Shown here: positions 43,557 to 50,580 of the stretch, in pieces
Layout of the letters: each line of letters opens with the position of its first letter
Numbering within the stretch: the first letter of the stretch is position 1
NCBI RefSeq assembly: GCF_049673105.1
Contig: NZ_JBATXG010000018.1
Coordinates: 1 to 62,562, forward strand
Length of the DNA stretch: 62,562 nucleotides
Direction: 5' to 3'
Source: Castellaniella sp049673105
Lineage (GTDB): Bacteria > Pseudomonadota > Gammaproteobacteria > Burkholderiales > Burkholderiaceae_B
Program-made: the position numbers and the translations under genes
The notes under the pieces: generated by a model
Told to the model about the DNA's origin: nothing
The model's database searches: none
Seen by the model: only the letters and a program-made list of their open reading frames with translations

Positions 43557-44768
43557 TTAGCGCATGGTGATCAAGGTCTGCAGGATCTGATCCTGCGTCT
43601 TGATGGTCTGGGCGTTGGCCTGGTAGGTGCGCTGGGCGATGATCATATTGACCAGCTCCTGGCTCATGTCCACGTTGGATTCTTCGACGGCCTGACCCTT
43701 GATGGTGGCCATCCCGTTTACGCCCGGAGTACCAGGAATCGGTTGACCCGAATTGGCTGTCTCGGCCCAGGCGTTGCCGCCAACAGGCTGAAGCCCTTGC
43801 AGGTTCTTGAAGTCTGCCATCGCGACAAACCCCATGACCTGCTTGGCGCCGTTGGTGTAGTTGGCCACCACCGAACCATCGGTGCCAATAGACATGCTGG
43901 CATATTCACCTGTGCCATAACCGTCCTGAATGAAGTCGGTCGTGAACCCACCGGCAAACTGCGTCGTACCGTCATACCTTACTGTGGTAGCGATGGGGTC
44001 CGCCCCCGGAGGATTAAAGGCGATCGCGCCTGTTGGAGCAGGTGTAGGAAGCGCACCAGCGGTATTGAAGTTCAAGGTTGCAGTGCCGACTGGCGTTGGT
44101 GTGCCGGCATTATTCCAAATATACGTAGCCGTCCACGTATTAACACCTGTCTTTTGATAAACCTGATCAATGCGATGCTCATTACCGAGGGAATCGAAGA
44201 CCGTCGTCGGGAAAGAGGTTGAATAGGTTGTTGGATCGGTCAGGTCAGGCGCGGGAGGTCCGGCGAGAATCGGAGAACCTGAATCCAGGTTCAGCTTGTC
44301 CGTGATCGTGGTAGTTGCCTTGGGATCGATGTTTCCGGAAGGCACGGTCAAGCCGAGCAAAGTGCCCATGATGGGCTTGGCCGGCGTAACGGAAACGTCA
44401 GCACTGTACCCCATCAATTGTTGGCCTTGAGCATTCACAATATTGCCGCTTTTATCGGCAAAGAATTGACCATTCCGGGTATAAAGCGTCGCGCCACCGT
44501 TAGGTTGCTGCACGACAAACAAACCCTTTGCCCCGTCAATTGCCATATCGAACTGATTGCCGGTTGTGGACACAATGCCGGTCGTAAAGCGCTGATTGAT
44601 GGACGCCACCTGCACACCCAGACCCACGCGGGAGCTGGCGTAGACGTCGGCGAAGGTGGCCGAGCCGGCCTTGAACCCCACAGTGCCGGAGTTGGCGATG
44701 TTGTTGCCGATGACATCCAGGTTCTGCGAGGCGGCGTTCAGACCGCTAAGACCTTGACCGAAACCCAT
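43557..44768 (-). CDS. flgE: Flagellar hook protein FlgE
   Basis: A 403-residue secreted protein that polymerises into the hook. It starts MGFGQGLSGLNAASQNLDVIGNNIANSGTVGFK (N-terminal rod/hook helix, residues 1-33, given by position) and ends with SQELVNMIIAQRTYQANAQT and a final coiled coil. The variable centre (about residues 140-280) forms the exposed hook surface. It is preceded by a small G+C-rich hairpin in the flgD-flgE gap. Confidence 0.96.
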   Translation of the reverse strand: MGFGQGLSGLNAASQNLDVIGNNIANSGTVGFKAGSATFADVYASSRVGLGVQVASINQRFTTGIVSTTGNQFDMAIDGAKGLFVVQQPNGGATLYTRNGQFFADKSGNIVNAQGQQLMGYSADVSVTPAKPIMGTLLGLTVPSGNIDPKATTTITDKLNLDSGSPILAGPPAPDLTDPTTYSTSFPTTVFDSLGNEHRIDQVYQKTGVNTWTATYIWNNAGTPTPVGTATLNFNTAGALPTPAPTGAIAFNPPGADPIATTVRYDGTTQFAGGFTTDFIQDGYGTGEYASMSIGTDGSVVANYTNGAKQVMGFVAMADFKNLQGLQPVGGNAWAETANSGQPIPGTPGVNGMATIKGQAVEESNVDMSQELVNMIIAQRTYQANAQTIKTQDQILQTLITMR

Positions 44769-44816
44769 GATTGACCTCTTTCAGTACGTATTGCGTTGCT
44801 GCGTTGATATGGAACC

Positions 44817-44839
44817 GGGGGCGGCAGATGGCGGCCCCC
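44817..44839 (-). other. G+C-rich hairpin in the flgD-flgE gap
   Basis: A 6-bp all G-C stem (44817-44822 with 44834-44839) sits 8 bases after the flgD stop on the minus strand. No T-run follows, so it is more likely an mRNA processing or stabilising structure, or a weak attenuator, than a true terminator. Confidence 0.3.
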
Positions 44840-44846
44840 ATTGGAA

Positions 44847-45518
44847 TTACATGACCTGCCGGATATCCAGCAGGGAAATCTTTTCACCCAGGGCCAGGTT
44901 GAGCTTCAGGCCTTCGGTGGTGTAAGCAATACTGTTGATGTGGCCGGACGTCAGGGTTTCCGCCGACACCGGCTTGCCATTGGCATCGGATGCCTCGACG
45001 GACACCGCATAGGCGCCTGCCGGAACGACCACGCCCGCCGTGTCCTTGCCGTCCCATTCCAGGGGATAGACACCGGCTTTCTGGGCTTCCATTTCTTTGG
45101 AATAGACGACCTTGCCGGCGTTGTCGCGAATCGTGACCGTGACCTTGGCCGCCGATGACATGAGATCGATGCCGAAGGTCGTGGCGGCGCCGGCTTCGCC
45201 GACTTTGATCTTTTCGCCCGGATACAGGACGCTTTTACCGATCAGACCGGCTGCCTGCAGCGACTGGGACATGTCCATCTGGCCCGAGAGGGCCAGCAGG
45301 GTGTTGTTGAGGCTTTGGATGCCGTTGACCATGGACAGCTGGGCGATCTGCGAGGTGACCTCGGCGTTGTCCATGGGGTTGAGCGGATCCTGATTTTGCA
45401 GCTGCGTGACCAGCAGGGTCAGGAAGCGATCCTGGGTGTCCCCCATCAGGGACTTGGTCTGGGCATTGGCCAGTGCGCCGGCGGCGTTGGCGCCATATAC
45501 GTCATTGACGGTTGTCAT
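44847..45518 (-). CDS. flgD: Hook-cap protein FlgD
   Basis: A 223-residue protein that scaffolds hook assembly. The N-terminal conserved part shows DRFLTLLVTQLQNQDPLNPMDNAEVTSQIAQLSMVNGI (residues about 31-69, by position), followed by an Ig-like/FlgD fold (AKVTVTIRDNAGKVVYSKEM, YPLEWDGKD). It lies between flgC and flgE as usual. Confidence 0.95.
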   Translation of the reverse strand: MTTVNDVYGANAAGALANAQTKSLMGDTQDRFLTLLVTQLQNQDPLNPMDNAEVTSQIAQLSMVNGIQSLNNTLLALSGQMDMSQSLQAAGLIGKSVLYPGEKIKVGEAGAATTFGIDLMSSAAKVTVTIRDNAGKVVYSKEMEAQKAGVYPLEWDGKDTAGVVVPAGAYAVSVEASDANGKPVSAETLTSGHINSIAYTTEGLKLNLALGEKISLLDIRQVM

Positions 45519-45529
45519 GATCGGATTCC

Positions 45530-45937
45530 TTATTGACCGATGGTCAATGTTCTAGCCATCAGCGATTTAGCGGTGTTGATGACTTCGATGTTGGCCTGAT
45601 AAGAACGCGACGCCGAGATCATATTGACGGTTTCGGCCACGACGTTGACATTGGGCATCGTCACGTAGCCGCGGGCATCGGCCAGGGGATTTTCGGGGTC
45701 GTACTGCATGCGCGGCGGCGCGCTGCTTTCCTGAACGGAGGACACGCGCACCCCGCCGACGGCGTCGGACTGAGCGGACGGCGTCATCTGGAACACCACC
45801 TGGCGGGCGCGGTAGGGCTGCCCATCGGGGCCGACGGCGCTATCGGCATTGGCGATATTGCTGGCCGAGACGTTCATGCGTTCGGACTGGGCGGTCAAAG
45901 CAGAACCGGCAATCTGGAAAATGCTGAAGGTGGACAT
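45530..45937 (-). CDS. flgC: Proximal rod protein FlgC
   Basis: A 135-residue rod protein. It begins MSTFSIFQIAGSALTAQSERMN with the rod signature ASNIANADSAVGPDGQPY, and ends VNVVAETVNMISASRSYQANIEV. Length is normal. It is 27 bases downstream of flgB and 11 bases upstream of flgD. Confidence 0.96.
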   Translation of the reverse strand: MSTFSIFQIAGSALTAQSERMNVSASNIANADSAVGPDGQPYRARQVVFQMTPSAQSDAVGGVRVSSVQESSAPPRMQYDPENPLADARGYVTMPNVNVVAETVNMISASRSYQANIEVINTAKSLMARTLTIGQ

Positions 45938-45964
45938 AAGCCTGGTTTCCCTGAAATCCGGTGA

Positions 45965-46381
45965 TTACTGCTGCATGGCGGTCAACAGGGATTTGATGCG
46001 CCCGTTGAGCACCTGCAGATCGGTCTGGTATTTGGCCGTATTGTCGGCGAACTGTACCCGTTCGACGTTCATGTCGACGGTATTGCCATCCAGGCTGGGC
46101 TGCAGGGGCGTGCGATAGAGTTCCTGCGCCGGTCCGCTGCTATGGGCCTGCGCCGGAATGTGGCGCGACGAGGTCAGCGTCAACGACGTGTCGGGCAGAC
46201 GCGGCAAACCATTGCCCTGCCCCATCGCTTCGCGCAGCGTGGCGCTGAAATCGATGTCACGCGCCTTGTAGTTGGGCGTGTCGGAATTGGCGATGTTGGT
46301 CGCGAGAATTTCCTGCCGCTGCTGACGCAGAGCCAGGGCTTTCTGGTAGAACTCGAGGTCCTTGCCGATTCGATCAATCAT
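45965..46381 (-). CDS. flgB: Proximal rod protein FlgB
   Basis: A 138-residue rod protein, the first gene of the flgB-J operon. It begins MIDRIGKDLEFYQKALALRQQRQEIL and has the rod motif TNIANSDTPNYKARDIDF. I chose ATG 46381 by family length; the frame is open to 46420. No strong ribosome binding site is visible. It diverges from flgA, with promoters for both expected in the 185-base gap. Confidence 0.94.
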   Translation of the reverse strand: MIDRIGKDLEFYQKALALRQQRQEILATNIANSDTPNYKARDIDFSATLREAMGQGNGLPRLPDTSLTLTSSRHIPAQAHSSGPAQELYRTPLQPSLDGNTVDMNVERVQFADNTAKYQTDLQVLNGRIKSLLTAMQQ

Positions 46382-46566
46382 AGCGTGCAATGCAATCAAG
46401 TGAATGAAGCGCGCACCCACCGGGCACCAAATGATCCCTGACCATTCGCGGTTTTAGCGCACAGTGGCATAGTAAGGCGGCGGCAAAACCCATAAAGGCC
46501 GGAACAAAGCAGGGTTTGAAGGGCTATTCGAGCAATGTGGCAAGGCATCTCTTTTACAATGCAAGC
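46382..46566. promoter_or_regulatory. Divergent flgB/flgA control region
   Basis: This 185-base gap separates flgB (minus) from flgA (plus) and should hold the promoters of both units. I see no sigma-28 pattern with correct spacing on either strand, which fits these being earlier-class genes. I could not identify the activator site by eye. Confidence 0.45.
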
Positions 46567-47319
46567 ATGCCCATCCGCCCCGCTCCGCCGCCGCTGCCCC
46601 GACCGCCAAGCCATCGCCTGCTGTCGAGCTGGCTCTGCCTGCTGATCACCGCCTTGCCCGTCATGGCTGCGCTGGCGCAAGGCGGCAGCCCCGCCACGAT
46701 CACCCAGGACCCGACCGCGATCGTCGAGCAGGTCGAAACCCTGCTGAAAGATCGCGCAGCATCCTATCCCGGCACGGCGACGATCGCGGTGGATATCCCC
46801 AGAATCACCAACCAATCGGCCTGTAGCCGGATGGACACCTTTCTGGCCGGATCCGGCGGCCTGCAGTCACGCACATCCGTGGGTGTGCGTTGCCTGGCGC
46901 CCCAGCCCTGGACCCTGTACGTGCAGGCCAGCGTGCAGATCACCGGCCCTTACTTCGTCGCCAACCGCATATTGGACCGCGGCACGGTCATCAGCATGGA
47001 TGACCTGGATACCCGCGAAGGCGACCTGCTGCGCCTGCGCCGGGTGATCAGTGACCCTGCGCACATCGTGGGCTGGATCACCACTCGCCGCATCCGCTCC
47101 GGCGGCCCGATCGAAGGCAACGCCTTGCGCGATCCCAATTCCATCGAACGCGGCCAGCAGGTCCGCACGATAGCGCGCGGCCCGGGCTTTGTGGTCTCTG
47201 GCGAGGGGCAGGCGCTGGATTCCGGCAATCCCGGCACGCAGATCCAGGTGCGCACGCCCAACGGGCAGATCATCACCGGCACGGTGCTAGATGCCCATAC
47301 AGTTCAGGTTATGATGTAG
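46567..47319 (+). CDS. flgA: P-ring assembly chaperone FlgA
   Basis: A 250-residue periplasmic chaperone for P-ring assembly. An N-terminal signal peptide (hydrophobic about residues 21-37, ending ALAQ) precedes the SAF-like C-terminal domain with ANRILDRGTVISMDDLDTREGDLL and VRTIARGPGFVVSGEGQALD, ending QIITGTVLDAHTVQVMM. The ATG at 46567 is chosen; the frame is open to 46516. It precedes flgM by about 100 bases. Confidence 0.93.
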   Translation: MPIRPAPPPLPRPPSHRLLSSWLCLLITALPVMAALAQGGSPATITQDPTAIVEQVETLLKDRAASYPGTATIAVDIPRITNQSACSRMDTFLAGSGGLQSRTSVGVRCLAPQPWTLYVQASVQITGPYFVANRILDRGTVISMDDLDTREGDLLRLRRVISDPAHIVGWITTRRIRSGGPIEGNALRDPNSIERGQQVRTIARGPGFVVSGEGQALDSGNPGTQIQVRTPNGQIITGTVLDAHTVQVMM

Positions 47320-47349
47320 GGTCAAAGAAACGGCCCCAAGATGCGGCGC

Positions 47350-47376
47350 TAAAGTTCCGCTTTCTGCTGCCGTAAT
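47350..47376 (+). promoter_or_regulatory. Sigma-28 promoter upstream of flgM
   Basis: TAAAGTTC (TAAA at 47350-47353) is followed after exactly 15 bases by GCCGTAAT (47369-47376). It lies 45 bases before the flgM start, allowing the anti-sigma factor to be made under FliA control in addition to read-through from flgA. Confidence 0.83.
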
Positions 47377-47420
47377 AAGGGATGCACCAATTGATCCCAA
47401 CCCTTTCCCGGAGACGAGCC

Positions 47421-47705
47421 TTGAAAGTCAATTCCACATCGTCCAACCCCCTGCTGAACGGGGTGTCCGGGAACACGCGTACCGACAGCGGCAGTCAGGC
47501 CGGCAGCGCCACTGGCAGCAGCCGGTCCGAAGTCGATCTCAGCCCGGCGGCCCGTCAGTTGGCAGCCCTGAACAACAGCGACGCCGACGTGCACACCGCC
47601 CGCGTTCAACAGATCCGCGATGCGCTGGCATCGGGTGAATTGAAAATCGACGCCGGTCGCATCGCCGACCGCTTGCTCAGCAGCGTGCGCGAACTGCTGA
47701 AATAA
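47421..47705 (+). CDS. flgM: Anti-sigma-28 factor FlgM
   Basis: A 94-residue protein that binds FliA and blocks late flagellar transcription until the hook is complete, when FlgM is exported. The N-terminal half is unstructured and Ser/Gly-rich (for export); the C-terminal half has SEVDLSPAARQLAAL and VQQIRDALASGELKIDAGRIADRLL, the FliA-binding helices. The start is a TTG at 47421, 7 bases after GGAG, giving the usual MKVN-type beginning; no ATG in frame fits as well (an upstream one is at 47382). It lies behind a sigma-28 promoter. Confidence 0.92.
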   Translation: MKVNSTSSNPLLNGVSGNTRTDSGSQAGSATGSSRSEVDLSPAARQLAALNNSDADVHTARVQQIRDALASGELKIDAGRIADRLLSSVRELLK

Positions 47706-47748
47706 ATCCGGTACACTGATCGCCTGTCTCGACCCCATCTATTCCACC

Positions 47749-48186
47749 ATGAGCCACATCGACGCGCTGCTGCAATGCGTGGACGAACAATCCGCCCTGC
47801 TGAACGATTTCATCCAGCTCCTGGAAGCGGAAAACGCCCTGCTGCTGGAAACGCCCTCCAACGAGGCGCTGGGTTCACTGACTACCCGCAAAAACGATTA
47901 TGCCCGCCGGCTGGGCGAACTGGATCAGGCTCGATCCGACCTGCTGACCGCGATGGAACAACCCGCCGACCGCGCCGGCATCGACACGGTTTGCGCCATG
48001 CACCCGGATTTGCGGCCTGCTTTTGACATGTTGTTCGAACAGGCGGCTCAGGCCAGCGCCTTGAACCAAAGCAATGGCCAGATCCTGCAAACGTTCATCG
48101 ATCATAATCAGCAGGCGCTGGATACTCTGCGCAGCCTGATGGGCCAGGACCTGTACGACGCCCGCGGGCGCCTGTCCAATAAATAG
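47749..48186 (+). CDS. flgN: FlgK/FlgL export chaperone FlgN
   Basis: A 145-residue cytoplasmic helical chaperone for the junction proteins FlgK and FlgL. The sequence matches the family pattern: an acidic N-terminal helix (LNDFIQLLEAENALLLE) and a middle region with TRKNDYARRLGELDQAR. It starts 43 bases after flgM and is the last gene of flgA-M-N, convergent with flhF. Confidence 0.92.
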   Translation: MSHIDALLQCVDEQSALLNDFIQLLEAENALLLETPSNEALGSLTTRKNDYARRLGELDQARSDLLTAMEQPADRAGIDTVCAMHPDLRPAFDMLFEQAAQASALNQSNGQILQTFIDHNQQALDTLRSLMGQDLYDARGRLSNK

Positions 48187-48240
48187 GCAGCCGCCTGCTG
48201 CAGACGGCCAGTTTCGGCAGCAAGCAGCATCGCCGCAGGC

Positions 48241-50580
48241 TTAAGCCGCCAGCAATTCCTTCAGCGCATACAGTTTCAACAAGCCCGCAGGCGACTGCCG
48301 GGCCGATAGCTGGTCTGCGCCCAGCATGCGGGCCACGACCTGCGCGGCAGGGGCCAACGCGGGGTCCTGCACCAAACGCCAGGCGGCCAGGCCCATCTGA
48401 GCGGCCAGCACCGCGCGATCGAGCAACGGTTCACGGCCCTGGGCATCCGCCAGCCAGGGAGTCGCCAAACGCCAAGCAGCATGACATTCCTGACGCAGCA
48501 CCAACGCGGCAGCCACCTGCGCGGGATCGGCATCCACCCCCTCGACCAGCAAGGCATGCCAGACCCGTAAGACGCGACCATCCAGCGGGTCTACCGCCCT
48601 CACGCAATAGACATGAACGGGTAGCGGGGCTTCCCCCCGCGTCTGCAACTGAGCAGGCCCCATGCCGGCCCACCAGGCCAGCGGCACGGCGTTCAGGCCG
48701 GCAGGGGCCAGCAGATCGGCAAACAGATGCGCGGGCAGCGGCTGCAGCAGCAGCCGCTGGGCGGCAGCGGACACCACGCAGGCTTCGCCATCCTGGTAAA
48801 TCCGGGTACGGGCGCCGCAATTGGAAATCCAACGATACCCCTGACTGCTGAGCGCGCGCAGCAGAGTTTGACTGCCACCGTCGAAAACATGCCAAGGCGC
48901 GGGCTTGCTGCCATCGGATTCGAGTTGAATCTGCGCCAGCAGCGCGTCGGCGGGCGATGGCGCCACGGATGAAGCGCCCTGCGGCGCATACCAGCCATCC
49001 GCCAGACCGGCCTGCTGGGTGGCCGCCGCCAAAGGTCGGCAATGGTCGTCAAACCACGCCGCCCCAGCCCAGGCGCCGCGCCGCCCCTGCCAGGAAAGCA
49101 GCTGGCGGTCATGGACAATCAGGGCCGGACTGGATTCCCCCAGACCCGCTTGCGCCACCCGGCGCAGATGGTCGACGGCGTCGGCTGCGGCAGGCAGATC
49201 GCCCGCGGCACGGCTATGCCACAGATCGTAGGCTTCCGACAGCACCGGGTCTTCATCCAGCAGGGTCACGGCTGCCTGCAAGGCATCCAGCCCCAGGGAA
49301 TCGCCCTGGGCGGATTGCGTCAACAGCTGCGGCAACAGCACTTGCTGGCGACGGCGCTGGGCGGCAGATTCGGCGCTGGGTTCCGGCTGCGTGATCGACA
49401 GCAAGGCAGCCAGGTCCGCCTCGGTAGGGGCGAACTGCGGCTGGGCGGATTGCAAAGGCGCCAGCGCACGATCCACCAGTTCGGTGGGGGTCAGAAACAG
49501 CAGGTTTTCAGGGACTTTCTGCCCATTGGACACATAATGAATCGGCAAGCGGTAGCGAATCGCCGTATCCAGCGACGCGCCCAGACAGGCGGCCTCGTCG
49601 ATCTTGGTGATGATGCAGCCGCGCAGCGGCGTGCCGCCATCCCGTGCATAGGAACGCGCGACTTCGTCCAACGTGTCGCCGTGACTGGATGCATTCAGGG
49701 CCAGCAGACGTTCCACCCGGCGACCGGCGCCCGCCAACAGCGCTGCCTGATCCGTCACATAGCGGTCCCGCTGGCTGATGCCGACGTTGTCGATCAGCAC
49801 CGTCTGATCCGGGCGCACCGTCTGTAGAATGCGGCGCAATTCATGGATGTCCTGCACCACGTGCACCGGCACCCGCATCATCTGGCCGTAGATCTTCAGT
49901 TGTTCATGCGCCCCGATCCGGTAGGTATCGGTGGTCAGCAGCACCAGGCTGCCGGGGCCGCTGCGCCGCACGCAGCGCGCCGCCAACTTGGCGATGGTCG
50001 TGGTCTTGCCCACCCCGGTGGGGCCGACCAAGGCCAGCGCCAGCCCCGGTTGCCATAATTCGTCTTCTGACGCCAGCACGGGCAGATGCGTGATCAGCTC
50101 GTTGCGCGCCCATTGAATGGCTGAACGGGTACCGGAAAGTTCCGGCAGCGTCTTGAGCATGGCCCGCAGCAAGGTGGTGCTAAAGCCAAAGCGCAGCAGA
50201 TTCTGGAACAGCGCGACGGCCTGGGGGGAACGGCGCAGCTGGTTGCCCCACAGCAGTTCGTCGATACGGCTTTCCAGAGATCCCTTCAGTTCGTCGAGCG
50301 CACCGGCCAGCGCATCCCCGCTGGGTGCCGCCGCTGGCGGCGGCGCGACGGATGTCGGCGCTGCGGGTGCATGCTGCGGCAAGCGGGCGGTCTGCGGCGC
50401 ATCGGCGGCATCGACGGCGGCCTGGGCGTCTTCGGGCAGCGAGGTCTGGTCCGTGGCCAGGATTTCTACCCCGCCATTGACCCGTTTACTGGAAATGATG
50501 AGCGCTTCGGAACCCAGCGCCAAGCGAACCTGACGCATGGCCTCCCGGTTTGTGGCGCCAAAGAAGCGACTGATTCTCAC
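48241..50580 (-). CDS. flhF: Flagellar placement GTPase FlhF with long C-terminal extension
   Basis: A 779-residue SRP-type GTPase that sets the site and number of polar flagella in many bacteria. The N-terminal B domain starts MRISRFFGATNREAMRQV. The NG domain covers about residues 120-375, with P-loop GPTGVGKT (186-193), DTYRIGA (218-224), DNVG (264-267, where DTVG is usual) and TKID (325-328). About 400 further residues follow, Ala/Leu-rich with several Trp, which I do not recognise and which typical FlhF proteins lack. No FlhG gene is next to it. It overlaps flhA by 4 bases. The N-to-T change lies in the switch region and may alter GTP hydrolysis. Confidence 0.92.
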   Translation of the reverse strand: MRISRFFGATNREAMRQVRLALGSEALIISSKRVNGGVEILATDQTSLPEDAQAAVDAADAPQTARLPQHAPAAPTSVAPPPAAAPSGDALAGALDELKGSLESRIDELLWGNQLRRSPQAVALFQNLLRFGFSTTLLRAMLKTLPELSGTRSAIQWARNELITHLPVLASEDELWQPGLALALVGPTGVGKTTTIAKLAARCVRRSGPGSLVLLTTDTYRIGAHEQLKIYGQMMRVPVHVVQDIHELRRILQTVRPDQTVLIDNVGISQRDRYVTDQAALLAGAGRRVERLLALNASSHGDTLDEVARSYARDGGTPLRGCIITKIDEAACLGASLDTAIRYRLPIHYVSNGQKVPENLLFLTPTELVDRALAPLQSAQPQFAPTEADLAALLSITQPEPSAESAAQRRRQQVLLPQLLTQSAQGDSLGLDALQAAVTLLDEDPVLSEAYDLWHSRAAGDLPAAADAVDHLRRVAQAGLGESSPALIVHDRQLLSWQGRRGAWAGAAWFDDHCRPLAAATQQAGLADGWYAPQGASSVAPSPADALLAQIQLESDGSKPAPWHVFDGGSQTLLRALSSQGYRWISNCGARTRIYQDGEACVVSAAAQRLLLQPLPAHLFADLLAPAGLNAVPLAWWAGMGPAQLQTRGEAPLPVHVYCVRAVDPLDGRVLRVWHALLVEGVDADPAQVAAALVLRQECHAAWRLATPWLADAQGREPLLDRAVLAAQMGLAAWRLVQDPALAPAAQVVARMLGADQLSARQSPAGLLKLYALKELLAA

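Noticed and set aside
42141..44222. Long open frame on the plus strand opposite flgE-flgG
   Set aside because: It crosses three well-supported minus-strand genes and shows no protein family features.
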